From positions 124,001-188,000 of the forward strand of contig NZ_VAWF01000003.1 in the NCBI RefSeq assembly GCF_005869845.1: DNA of 64,000 nucleotides, written 5' to 3'. Origin of the DNA: Fodinibius saliphilus. Lineage in GTDB: Bacteria; Bacteroidota; Rhodothermia; Balneolales; Balneolaceae. The position numbers were made by a program, and so were the translations under genes. Positions 9,639 through 17,826 of this stretch are shown in pieces; position 1 is the first letter of the stretch; every line of letters begins with the position of its first letter. The notes beneath the pieces were generated by a model. The model was not told where the DNA came from, did no database searches, and saw only the letters and a list, made by a program, of their open reading frames with translations.

Positions 9639-9656
9639 AATTATTTCGAAATAATT
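9639..9656. promoter_or_regulatory. Perfect palindrome upstream of the NYN-domain gene
   Basis: AATTATTTCGAAATAATT is fully self-complementary over 18 bp and ends 25 bp before the next start codon. It has no loop and no T-run, so it looks more like a dimeric repressor site than a terminator. The regulator is unknown. Confidence 0.4.
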
Positions 9657-9681
9657 AAGGAATTATTAAGGGGTTATTATT

Positions 9682-10491
9682 ATGGAAGGTAAAGTGGGTA
9701 TTTATGTAGATGCGGTAAATGTAACAATGAATGGAGGCTTTGGGCTTCGATACGATATTCTACGGAAGTTTGCTTGTCGTGACGGTTCTATTCCTGCCCG
9801 AATGAATGTATATCTTGCCTATGATGAAGATCGGGCAGAAGAGGATGAATCGTATCGTAATAAAACAGCTCGTTTTAGCGAAGTACTTCGTGATTTTGAG
9901 TATAAAGTGATTGAGAGACCCGTTCAGTATTACGAGGATGAAGAGACCGAAGAGGTTATCACCCAATCTACTGTAGATATGGATATGGCAGTAGATATGT
10001 TGATGCAGGCCGATCATCTTGATAAGCTTATTTTACTTACCAACAATGCCAGCTATGAGAGCGTAGTGAATGCTGTACAGGATAAAGGCTTACGTGTTGA
10101 GGTTATTGGATTTGATGATATGGCTGAAGACCTTAAAAAAGCTGCCGATATGTATATCTCGGGTTATCTCATCCCGGGGTTGCTTCCCATTGAATCACCA
10201 TATGCATGGGGCAAAACAGGTTCACGCGTACGGGGCGTATGTTATGACTTTTCACATAACGACGGTTACGGCTTCCTTCGATTCCTCGTGAAGATGAATG
10301 AAAACTTGTGGATTACTGACTCCCGCTTTGACGAGTCTCCTTATAACACGGTATTTGCTCATATCTCACAGTTCGAAGAAAACTTCGATACCAGTTTTCT
10401 GCCGAGTCGTGACCTCATTTTTGAATTTGACCTGGTCGAAAATGATAAGGGGTTGGTAGCCGAAGATATTGTCTTAGTGTCGGCCCCCTAA
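9682..10491 (+). CDS. NYN (LabA/DUF88-like) domain protein with C-terminal cold-shock-like domain
   Basis: 269 aa soluble protein. Residues 1-165 form a PIN-like NYN domain: GIYVDAVNV (D10, N13), STVDMDMAVDMLM (D99, D101), then LLTNNASYESVV and VEVIGFDDMAEDLKKAADMYI. NYN domains are metal-dependent RNases, but the usual SGDSDF aspartates are replaced by TNNASY (about 120-125), so catalysis may be altered or lost. Residues 183-267 resemble a cold-shock/OB fold: GYGFLRF (195-201), VFAHISQF (224-231), then FEFDLVENDKGLVAEDIVL. AAGGGG lies 7-12 bp before the ATG as a good ribosome binding site. It probably binds RNA; the target is unknown. Confidence 0.78.
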   Translation: MEGKVGIYVDAVNVTMNGGFGLRYDILRKFACRDGSIPARMNVYLAYDEDRAEEDESYRNKTARFSEVLRDFEYKVIERPVQYYEDEETEEVITQSTVDMDMAVDMLMQADHLDKLILLTNNASYESVVNAVQDKGLRVEVIGFDDMAEDLKKAADMYISGYLIPGLLPIESPYAWGKTGSRVRGVCYDFSHNDGYGFLRFLVKMNENLWITDSRFDESPYNTVFAHISQFEENFDTSFLPSRDLIFEFDLVENDKGLVAEDIVLVSAP

Positions 10492-10635
10492 TTGTCGGCC
10501 GGGAGCTTCATTTTCTTGACCATAAGGGAGCTCTTGTTTCATAAGTTATAGATTGTAAAACAGGTCAATAGAGCTTTTTTGTTAGGCTGGATTATCCGGA
10601 CTTTATTGTGGGTTAGTATATTTCTAAGCAATATT

Positions 10636-10658
10636 AAAATAGTATTTAAGACTATTTT
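10636..10658. promoter_or_regulatory. AT-rich inverted repeat before fhs
   Basis: AAAATAGT and ACTATTTT form a perfect 8-bp inverted repeat around a 7-nt spacer, 88 bp upstream of the fhs ATG. It could be an operator, or a weak hairpin ending the NYN-gene transcript; no clear T-run follows. Confidence 0.3.
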
Positions 10659-10745
10659 ATCTTAAATTAAGGGCTGTGCCTCTAGCCTTTGCCGGAGGTA
10701 GAGGTAGATGAGTTTTTTAAAAATGATATAAAAAGAATAATCACT

Positions 10746-12422
10746 ATGGAAAGTATAAAGATTGCGCAACAGGCCCCGCTAAATCACATGCGCCAGTTTA
10801 TGGCGGAATTGGAATTGGATGAAGAAAACTTTGAATTCTATGGCAAATATACCGGTAAAATACGGTTAAACGTCATGGAAAAATTTAAAAATCGCCCGGA
10901 TGGCAAACTGATTTTGGTTACAGCCATGACTCCGACTCCGGCCGGTGAAGGAAAAACGCTGACATCGATAGGATTAGGGCAGGGATTACAAAAAATTGGT
11001 AAAAAATCACTTATCACGTTGCGAGAGCCCTCACTGGGACCGGTATTCGGAATCAAAGGAGGAGCCGCCGGTGGTGGGTATTCTCAGGTTATCCCCATGG
11101 AACGTATTAACCTTCATTTTAATGGAGATATCCATGCCCTTTCGACAGCCCACAACCTCTTGGCTGCGATGGTTGACAACCACATTTATAAAGGTAACGA
11201 GTTAGATATTGATGTTACTAATGAATTATGGGATCGCGCGATGGATATGAATGATAGAGCGCTACGCAATACGGTAGTAGGCCTGGGGGGAAGAGTGAAT
11301 GGCATCCCTCGAGAATGCAGTTTTTTAATAACTGCAGCATCAGAGATTATGGCTATATTGGCTCTTGCCACTTCCAGAACTGATTTAAAAGAACGACTCG
11401 GTGATATTGTGGTTGGGTATAAACGTTCCGGTCAGGCGGTAAGAGCCCGTGATCTGGGAGCCCATAAAGCTATGGCCATGGTATTAAATGAGGCGATCAT
11501 GCCTAATTTGGTACAGACATTAGAGCATGTACCTACGCTTATTCATGCGGGGCCTTTTGCCAATATTGCCCATGGCACTAGTAGTATCATAGCCAATAAG
11601 ATTGGTTTAAAGCTGGCCGATTACGTAGTGACAGAAGCCGGTTTTGGAGCTGATTTAGGAGCCGAGAAATTTTTTGACATCGTATGCCGATCTTCTGACA
11701 TCTGGCCTTCGGCCGTTGTACTTGTTGCTACCTGTCGTGCTATTAAGTATCACGGCGGTTTATCTGTAGATGAGGCTCAAAATGGATATAAAGACCCCAA
11801 GATTTTTGAAAAGGGTTTGGAAAATCTCAGAGCCCATATTAAGAATATGAAAAAGTTTGATGTGCCACTCGTAGTTGCCGTCAACAGATTTGAAGGAGAC
11901 CGACAGGAAGATATCGATAAAATTATTGAAACCTGTGAGGAGTTGGGGGTAAAATGTGCTTCACATGATGGTTTTGCAAAAGGAGGAGAAGGTGTCACAG
12001 AACTCGCCCATATAACAGCGGCTCTTGCTGATGGTAATCCCACCCCTTCAAAAGTAACGCTTTATGATCTGGAAGAGCCTGTAGAAGAGAAAGTGCAAAA
12101 AGTGGCTACAGAAATATATGGTGCTGATGACATCTATTTCGAAAAGAAAGCACTCAAAAACTTAGCTCGGTTTAAAGAGCTGGGTTATGGAGATCTTCCC
12201 ATTTGTATTGCCAAAACCCAGTCATCCCTTTCCGATAATCCTAAATTGAAGGGGGCACCAAAGGATTTCACCTTAACTGTTACGGATGTGCAGTTATCGG
12301 CCGGTGCAAGGTTCTTGGTGATTATCTGTGGAAATATGATGCTGATGCCGGGACTACCCAAACGGCCGGCCGCCATGGATATGGATGTAAATGAGGACGG
12401 GGTGATTACCGGTTTGTTTTAG
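10746..12422 (+). CDS. fhs: Formate--tetrahydrofolate ligase
   Basis: 558 aa. It uses ATP to join formate to tetrahydrofolate, giving 10-formyl-THF for purine and formyl-Met synthesis. The P-loop TPTPAGEGKT is at residues 62-71. LREPSLGPVFGIKGGAAGGGYSQ-type substrate loops and TEAGFGADLGAEKF are diagnostic of the family. I place the start at ATG 10746, because an upstream TTG frame (10689) adds 19 residues not expected in the family and has no ribosome binding site. Length is then typical (555-560). It stands alone and ends at a strong hairpin shared with mdh. Confidence 0.96.
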   Translation: MESIKIAQQAPLNHMRQFMAELELDEENFEFYGKYTGKIRLNVMEKFKNRPDGKLILVTAMTPTPAGEGKTLTSIGLGQGLQKIGKKSLITLREPSLGPVFGIKGGAAGGGYSQVIPMERINLHFNGDIHALSTAHNLLAAMVDNHIYKGNELDIDVTNELWDRAMDMNDRALRNTVVGLGGRVNGIPRECSFLITAASEIMAILALATSRTDLKERLGDIVVGYKRSGQAVRARDLGAHKAMAMVLNEAIMPNLVQTLEHVPTLIHAGPFANIAHGTSSIIANKIGLKLADYVVTEAGFGADLGAEKFFDIVCRSSDIWPSAVVLVATCRAIKYHGGLSVDEAQNGYKDPKIFEKGLENLRAHIKNMKKFDVPLVVAVNRFEGDRQEDIDKIIETCEELGVKCASHDGFAKGGEGVTELAHITAALADGNPTPSKVTLYDLEEPVEEKVQKVATEIYGADDIYFEKKALKNLARFKELGYGDLPICIAKTQSSLSDNPKLKGAPKDFTLTVTDVQLSAGARFLVIICGNMMLMPGLPKRPAAMDMDVNEDGVITGLF

Positions 12423-12461
12423 TTGGGAGTCAAAATAGATCCCGAAATAGACTAAAAGAAG

Positions 12462-12495
12462 AAAAGGACTCCGCTATGGTCTGCGGAGTCCTTTT
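12462..12495. terminator. Bidirectional terminator between fhs and mdh
   Basis: AAAAGGACTCCGC (12462-12474) and GCGGAGTCCTTTT (12483-12495) form a perfect 13-bp stem with an 8-nt loop and A/T tails on both sides. It serves two convergent genes. Confidence 0.85.
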
Positions 12496-12543
12496 CTCTT
12501 AAATGCAAGTAGTGAGGGCCTTATGTCCTCAATTTATTGCGAT

Positions 12544-13500
12544 TTATTTATCCATCAGCAGACGGAACTCTTTAAGTACAGAGTGAACATGGTCGGCTGA
12601 CTCATCTAAAAGTTCTTGTTCTTCATCGTTTAAGTCAACTTCTATTATTTCTTTAATTCCGCCCTCTCCAAGCTTAACCGGAACTCCGAGAAACAGGTCT
12701 TCTTGGCCATACTCGCCGTTTAAGTGGGCTGCGCATGGGAAAACACGATCTTGATCGAGCACAATGGCTTCTACCATTTGTGCGGCAGCAGCACCGGGAG
12801 CGTACCATGCAGAGGTTCCCATTAGGTTGACGAGTTCACCTCCGCCACCTTTGGTACGTTCTACAATTTCTTCAAGCTTTTCATCGTCAATGAACTGCTT
12901 GATAGGCATTCCGCAAACAGTGGTAAAGCGAGGCAAAGGTACCATCGTATCGCCATGGCCACCGAGCAGCAACGCCTGAATATCTTTCGGGGAGACGTTG
13001 ATCTCTTCTGCTAAGAAAGAACGGTAGCGTGCCGTATCAAGAATACCGGCCATTCCCATTACTCTGCTAGAGTCGAAACCACTGGTTTCGAGTGCAACCT
13101 GTGCCATCACATCAAGCGGGTTGGAAACAATAATCAATATTGTATTGGGAGAATGCTCAACAAGATTGCTAACAACATCCTGTACGATATTCGCATTGGT
13201 TTCAAGCAGATCGTCTCGACTCATTCCCGGTCTTCGAGGAACACCAGCCGTAATGACACAAACATCAGAACCGGCAGTATCTTCATAATCAACGGTCCCG
13301 GTCAGTTTGGTATCAAATTTATGGATAGGTGATGATTCCCACTGGTCAAGTGCTCGACCTTTAGAGGGATAAATCTTTTCACCATTATGTTCCTGCACAA
13401 TATCAACCATAACAACTTCTTTGGCGAAATCGCGCTGTGCAACTGACAAGGATACGGTAGAGCCGACATTACCTCCGGCACCGACTACTGTTACTTTCAT
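12544..13500 (-). CDS. mdh: Malate dehydrogenase (LDH-like MDH)
   Basis: 318 aa. It reversibly oxidises malate to oxaloacetate with NAD in the TCA cycle. The Rossmann motif VGAGGNVGS is at residues 6-14, with an acidic Asp (MVDIV) selecting NAD. AGVPRRPGMSRDDLL is the mobile loop, with Arg pairs typical of MDH rather than LDH. IVSNPLDVM and the catalytic His in GGHGDTMVPL follow. Length matches the tetrameric LDH-like MDH group. A -7 promoter-like box (TATCTTTG) lies 35 bp upstream. It converges on fhs. Confidence 0.97.
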   Translation of the reverse strand: MKVTVVGAGGNVGSTVSLSVAQRDFAKEVVMVDIVQEHNGEKIYPSKGRALDQWESSPIHKFDTKLTGTVDYEDTAGSDVCVITAGVPRRPGMSRDDLLETNANIVQDVVSNLVEHSPNTILIIVSNPLDVMAQVALETSGFDSSRVMGMAGILDTARYRSFLAEEINVSPKDIQALLLGGHGDTMVPLPRFTTVCGMPIKQFIDDEKLEEIVERTKGGGGELVNLMGTSAWYAPGAAAAQMVEAIVLDQDRVFPCAAHLNGEYGQEDLFLGVPVKLGEGGIKEIIEVDLNDEEQELLDESADHVHSVLKEFRLLMDK

Positions 13501-13811
13501 GATACTAATAGTTTTAGGGATTAAAAATTCACCTCAAAGATAAGGCGATTATTGTTGAATATCAGCCGCGAGAGTTAAATAAGTGTGGGATCTTTGCGTG
13601 TTGAAATGCATAGTGGTAAAGTTCGATGTTTTTGGTGATGAGCTTTATTACTGTTCTTACTTATTCCGGTCAATTATACTTTAGAATATCTCTGGGATAA
13701 AGAAACTAGAAGTTCGAAACTGGAAGTTAGATAAGGGAAGTTGGTTTTTAAATGATTTGCCAAGTAAGAATATGGAATTAATTATTTTAGCAGTGATGAA
13801 ATTTTTAACCC
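13501..13811. other. Intergenic region between nadK end and mdh start
   Basis: 311 bp without a credible gene on either strand. It holds the mdh leader and promoter-like box near its left end (13535-13542). The rest is AT-rich sequence including two imperfect copies of a word like CTAGAAGTTCGAAACTGGAAG near 13708-13730. I see no clear terminator after nadK. Confidence 0.5.
13535..13542 (-). promoter_or_regulatory. Probable -7 element of the mdh promoter
   Basis: TATCTTTG on the minus strand exactly fits the Bacteroidota -7 consensus TAnnTTTG and lies 35 bp before the mdh ATG. No TTG was found at the expected -33 distance, so support is partial. Confidence 0.4.
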
Positions 13812-14687
13812 CTAATCTCTATTCCGTGAATCCATACCCCACATGAGTTTATGGCGGAGGGTATCAAAATAGCTTTGTTCCGGCAGTTCAATTAGGTTAA
13901 TGGTAAAGTTGGACCGGCGAATAGCTACCTCGAAAGGATAGGAATCAATCTCTTTGATGCGCCCATCATACGAAAAAAGTACTTCATGATCTTGTTCGTT
14001 GACTCGTATTTTCAACGATTTGTTGGATGGTAGTACCAAGGGACGAGTGGTGAGCGTATGTGGGTTGATGGGGTTGAGTACCATCACATCTGTATTAGGC
14101 ATAACAATAGGTCCGTTAGAAGAGAGGTTATAAGCCGTAGACCCGGTGGGGGATGCAACTATTAACCCATCAGCCCAATAATCATTGATGAACATGTCAT
14201 CATACTCAGCATGGACTTTTACCATCGAGGTTGAGTCCTTTTTAGAAAACAAAAACTCATTAAGCGCATGATAAATAGTTCCTTCTTGGTCTTCGGCTTC
14301 TAGTAGGTAACGTTTATCTATTCGATATTTTCCGTCTAGCAAGGAGTGCAGGGCTTTGGGCAACTGCTCTTTTTGCGTATATGCCATAAACCCCAGACGT
14401 CCGCTATTAACACCTAAAATTGGTTTTGGAATGTTTTTCATCAACCTTGCGGTATATAGCATTGTGCCGTCACCACCAATGGCAATAATAATATCAGCTT
14501 GATCAATAGCTTGCTGCTCGTTTTCTACTACAATAGCTGAGGGGTGCTCGTCTCCATTATATAGTTCTTGCAATTCTTCACAGAAAATGACGTCTACCGC
14601 CTTATGGTCATCCGCCCAGTTGAGCAGTTCAATAAACGGCTTTTTGACAGAATATTTTTGAGGGTTTGCAATTACGGCAAATTTCAT
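13812..14687 (-). CDS. nadK: NAD kinase
   Basis: 291 aa from ATG at 14687 (a GTG four codons upstream would overlap the previous gene's stop). It phosphorylates NAD to NADP with ATP. The motif GGDGTM (about residues 71-76 in this frame) is the signature Asp-containing loop. NSGRLGFMA, the substrate-binding SPTGSTAYNLSSNGPIVMP block and the NPINPHTLTTRPLVLP segment are all family-typical. It is the last gene of the ddl-SBP-nadK group on the minus strand and is probably translationally coupled to the binding-protein gene in front of it. Confidence 0.95.
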   Translation of the reverse strand: MKFAVIANPQKYSVKKPFIELLNWADDHKAVDVIFCEELQELYNGDEHPSAIVVENEQQAIDQADIIIAIGGDGTMLYTARLMKNIPKPILGVNSGRLGFMAYTQKEQLPKALHSLLDGKYRIDKRYLLEAEDQEGTIYHALNEFLFSKKDSTSMVKVHAEYDDMFINDYWADGLIVASPTGSTAYNLSSNGPIVMPNTDVMVLNPINPHTLTTRPLVLPSNKSLKIRVNEQDHEVLFSYDGRIKEIDSYPFEVAIRRSNFTINLIELPEQSYFDTLRHKLMWGMDSRNRD

Positions 14688-14695
14688 ATTTTCAA

Positions 14696-16186
14696 TCACA
14701 TATTTTCTGCAGCAGGCAGTGTTACATTCCGAAGGTTAAACCACCAAGGATACTGATTGAAATGGAGTTGTTCAATTTCATTACGCACTAATGCCAGTTG
14801 ATCTATGGAAAATTGAAATATTGGTTCATAGTTGCTCCACTGGCTGTCTGGTATAAGTGGATAGCTCTTGGTAAGGAATAGTCCGGTTTTACGGCTTGGA
14901 GCTCGGTGTTGAATCATCTTTAGGGATCCGTTTTCTTTGCTAAGGGCTTCCGATAAGCTGCCCAGATACGTACGTATAAAAGGATCATCAGAATACATAG
15001 CGTAGATTGGGGGTAACTGAGATGGCGAAGTGGTTTTTGGCCTTGTGGTATCTACAACAGTTGAAGTGATATATTCATCCGGAAGAGAACGGAAAAAACT
15101 GATTGAATCAGAGGAGGAAATACGCCTGACTTTAGCAGCTTCGTCTTTAGAAATAGTACTGTGAGCATTCCATCGGAGCGTATAGGTCGTGGCTCCCCCT
15201 TTATATAGGTTATACAGGTTGGTATAAGAACTTTGTAAGGTGTTGTCGGAATTTAAGAGACTATTAATCAACTGTGGTCCCAATTGAGGGATCAGATGCA
15301 GATTTCCAGTACTCATCGATTTAAAAAGATCCTGCTCATTAGAATGGCTAGTAATATCTACCCTATTAAGTTTTATACTGTTAGCATCATAATAATCATT
15401 AAACTTAGAGAAAATGTATGTTGAGTCAGAAGGTTGTTTCGAAAAATTAAAGGGACCTGTACCAACAGGAGAGAAGTCCTTGAGTTCTTCGCCTACTGCT
15501 TCTTCGGGATAGATAACGGCATAAGGAGTAGCTAGTTTTTTTAAAAACTGAGGATCCTTCTGTTCTAGTTTAAAAACGATGGTTTCTTGATTTGGGACGG
15601 AGATCCCGGAAATGTCATTAATGTTGCGTTTTTCGGGGTTGTATACCATGCGTTGTTCTTGGAAGTACGGTTCAAACCCTCGAATATTCATAAAAAGCTG
15701 TGCAGCCCGGGGAGGTACCTCTGCTTTGGCCATTCGGTTAAAGTTATATTTAACATCATGGGCTGTAAGTCGGCGTCCTGTACCGGTGCTGAAAACCTCA
15801 CTGTCTTGGTAAAATATGTCGGGTCTTAATTTGAAGGTATAACGAAGAGAATCGTCACTTACAGTCCAGCTTTCAGCAATGCCAGAAGCTACGTCGCCAT
15901 TGGTATTGAGACGAACAAGGCCTTCGTATACTAACTGTGTAGCCTGCATTGAGACCGTATTGTCGGCAAAAAGAGGATCTAAAGAATAGATTTTTTGATC
16001 ATCTCCAATGACAAGTTTGCGAAATCCAGCTTCATTTTCATTGGCACCCTCTGTACCGGTGGTGTCTGTAGCAATTGCTGTTGGACTGTCATTTACAATT
16101 ACCGTTTCAGTTTGCTTACATCCTATTATGATGAAAAGAGCTAAAAAAACAACGAACAGTTTATTGCGCAGAATTAATGATTTCAT
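14696..16186 (-). CDS. ABC transporter substrate-binding lipoprotein, peptide/nickel (SBP_bac_5) family
   Basis: 496 aa from ATG at 16186, preceded by AGGTG; an upstream GTG at 16195 is possible. The N-terminus has a lipobox ending IIGC (C23), so it should be lipid-anchored in the periplasm. Diagnostic features of the family 5 solute-binding fold: YSLDPLFADN near residue 60, LVYEGLVRLN, ASGIAESWTVSDDSLRYTF and GTGPFNFSK. It would bind oligopeptides or a similar ligand. No permease or ATPase accompanies it; it sits between ddl and nadK, an odd setting. A role in recycling wall peptides is imaginable but unsupported beyond position. Confidence 0.85.
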   Translation of the reverse strand: MKSLILRNKLFVVFLALFIIIGCKQTETVIVNDSPTAIATDTTGTEGANENEAGFRKLVIGDDQKIYSLDPLFADNTVSMQATQLVYEGLVRLNTNGDVASGIAESWTVSDDSLRYTFKLRPDIFYQDSEVFSTGTGRRLTAHDVKYNFNRMAKAEVPPRAAQLFMNIRGFEPYFQEQRMVYNPEKRNINDISGISVPNQETIVFKLEQKDPQFLKKLATPYAVIYPEEAVGEELKDFSPVGTGPFNFSKQPSDSTYIFSKFNDYYDANSIKLNRVDITSHSNEQDLFKSMSTGNLHLIPQLGPQLINSLLNSDNTLQSSYTNLYNLYKGGATTYTLRWNAHSTISKDEAAKVRRISSSDSISFFRSLPDEYITSTVVDTTRPKTTSPSQLPPIYAMYSDDPFIRTYLGSLSEALSKENGSLKMIQHRAPSRKTGLFLTKSYPLIPDSQWSNYEPIFQFSIDQLALVRNEIEQLHFNQYPWWFNLRNVTLPAAENM

Positions 16187-16224
16187 ATGAGGCACCTTTT
16201 TGTTTGTAATAGTTTTGCCGGCAC

Positions 16225-17415
16225 TTAATTTTTTGAACCTTTTAATCCTTTGATACCTTTGATCGCTTTTTCATCAAGCAAGTTGGTATCATAGGACCGA
16301 ATACGCCCTATTTTTTTCTGATGACGATCTTGTGCAATTTCGATTAAATTTAGCATTAATTCTTTCATATTCATTCCACTTTCTTCCCACAGGTAATAAG
16401 AAAATGAGCCCGGGATGGTATTTATTTCGTTAAAATAGATCTCTTCTGTGTCTTCATTGATCAGGAAATCGAGTCTAGCCACACCACTGGCCCGAAAAAC
16501 TCTAAAGATCTGCTTGGAAAGAGATTGGATCTCTTCGGTCATTGTATCAGAGATATCAGCGGGAATTACCCGATCGGCAGAAGCCATCCCTTTTTGCCCC
16601 CCTTCAGTTTGATATTTGTCTTCAAAAGAGAGTGTTTCTTCTTGCCCCAGTGGACGTTCACAGACGCTGGTTTGTAGCTCCTCGGTGGTGCCAAGTACAG
16701 AGCAGTTGATCTCCATGAGAGGTGTCACTGCTTTCTCTACCATCAGATTATTATCGTACCGAAAGGCCATTTCTATGGCTTTGATAAGGGCTTGTTCGTC
16801 TTCCGCTTTTGTCACACCGATGCTGCTCCCCAGGGTAGTGGGTTTTACGATTACGGGATATCCCAGTTGCTTGGCATAATGCAGCACGGTTTGTTGATCG
16901 TTCTCCCACTCTTTTTCAAATAAATCAAATTCGTCAACAACGGGTAGGTTATGAGCACGACATAGCTCTTTCGCTTTAACTTTGTCCATGCCAATGCTAG
17001 AGGCAAAAACACCGCTGCCGGCATAGGGAATGTTATATGTTTCGCAGGTGCCCTGGAACGATCCGTTTTCCCCTTCAGAGCCATGAAAGGCCGGTATTAC
17101 AGCGTGGATTGGATACTCCTCGGGACTACCGAAGAAGCTCTTTTTTTCAGTTTCCAGAAGAATAGCTTTCCCAAGCTCATTATGAGAAAAAGTGCAATCA
17201 GTAGCCTGTTTACGGAGCTGGTCAAGATCCTGATAATTTTCGAGCTCCAACAGGGGTGTCCCTGTTAACCAGCGCCCCGATTTGGTAATATATAAAGGGA
17301 TGAGATTAAACCTACTCTCTTTTAGGGATGCAATAACCTGCATGGCAGAGAGCACCGATACTTCATGTTCGGGTGAGACACCGCCAAAGGCTACGACAAT
17401 ATTTTTTGAACTCAT
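16225..17415 (-). CDS. ddl: D-alanine--D-alanine ligase
   Basis: 396 aa. It makes the D-Ala-D-Ala dipeptide for peptidoglycan. The N-terminal VAFGGVSPEHEVSVLSA is the Ddl opening. PYAGSGVFASSIGMDK, the ATP-grasp elements VIVKPTTLGSSIGV and RLDFLINEDTEEIYFNEINTIPGS (with Mg ligands Glu and Asn) follow. It is longer than E. coli DdlB (306 aa) and in the range of long Ddl forms (350-400 aa), with an insert before the ATP-grasp domain and a ~30-residue lysine-rich tail (KGIKGLKGSKN). It is the first gene of the ddl-SBP-nadK group. Confidence 0.95.
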   Translation of the reverse strand: MSSKNIVVAFGGVSPEHEVSVLSAMQVIASLKESRFNLIPLYITKSGRWLTGTPLLELENYQDLDQLRKQATDCTFSHNELGKAILLETEKKSFFGSPEEYPIHAVIPAFHGSEGENGSFQGTCETYNIPYAGSGVFASSIGMDKVKAKELCRAHNLPVVDEFDLFEKEWENDQQTVLHYAKQLGYPVIVKPTTLGSSIGVTKAEDEQALIKAIEMAFRYDNNLMVEKAVTPLMEINCSVLGTTEELQTSVCERPLGQEETLSFEDKYQTEGGQKGMASADRVIPADISDTMTEEIQSLSKQIFRVFRASGVARLDFLINEDTEEIYFNEINTIPGSFSYYLWEESGMNMKELMLNLIEIAQDRHQKKIGRIRSYDTNLLDEKAIKGIKGLKGSKN

Positions 17416-17710
17416 AAAACAGTCTGAAATTTATGGTTACCAATCGCTTTAATGATAATAAAAGATCACCTCAGATGTGATAATGAAAGTGGACTATTTA
17501 TTGAAGGAATAATGCGTGACTCATGATGATTGAAAGTTGTAAACGTTAATAATTAGTTGGCCATTATATTCTAACCATTAAGGCACTGAGGTCATGTATT
17601 TACTTAACCATCGAATTGATAACTGCTTATTGATAGGTACTTTGTCGGGCTTTACATGAGTTTTTCCTACTTGTTTTGAGATAGGTAGAATACTAGAAAA
17701 AATAAACGGC

Positions 17711-17735
17711 AGATCCTGAAACAAGTTCAGGATCT
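17711..17735. repeat. Short palindromic repeat unit
   Basis: AGATCCTGAA-acaag-TTCAGGATCT is a perfect 10-bp inverted repeat with a 5-nt loop. The same core (AGATCCTGAA ... TTCAGGAT) occurs in the right half of the element at 61812-61902, so it is probably a partial copy of a dispersed family. Confidence 0.55.
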
Positions 17736-17764
17736 CGGTACAAAAGGGATATCGAATAAAGCTA

Positions 17765-17796
17765 ATAAAAAAGGCACGAGCCTGGGACCCGTGCCT
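17765..17796 (-). terminator. Intrinsic terminator of recQ
   Basis: On the minus strand AGGCACG (17796-17790) pairs with CGTGCCT (17778-17772), followed by six T residues, 31 bp after the recQ stop. Confidence 0.82.
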
Positions 17797-17826
17797 ATGG
17801 AAACTCCAAAATGTAATTAGCAGATA

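Larger units (their letters stand above)
17416..17826. other. Intergenic region between ddl and recQ
   Basis: 411 bp without a credible gene. From left to right on the plus strand it holds the ddl upstream region, AT-rich sequence with no recognisable RNA, a 10-bp inverted repeat (17711-17735) related to the element at 61812-61902, and the recQ terminator (17772-17796). Confidence 0.55.

Noticed and set aside
10689-10745. N-terminal extension of formate-THF ligase from TTG
   Set aside because: No ribosome binding site precedes it and the extension is not expected from the family length.
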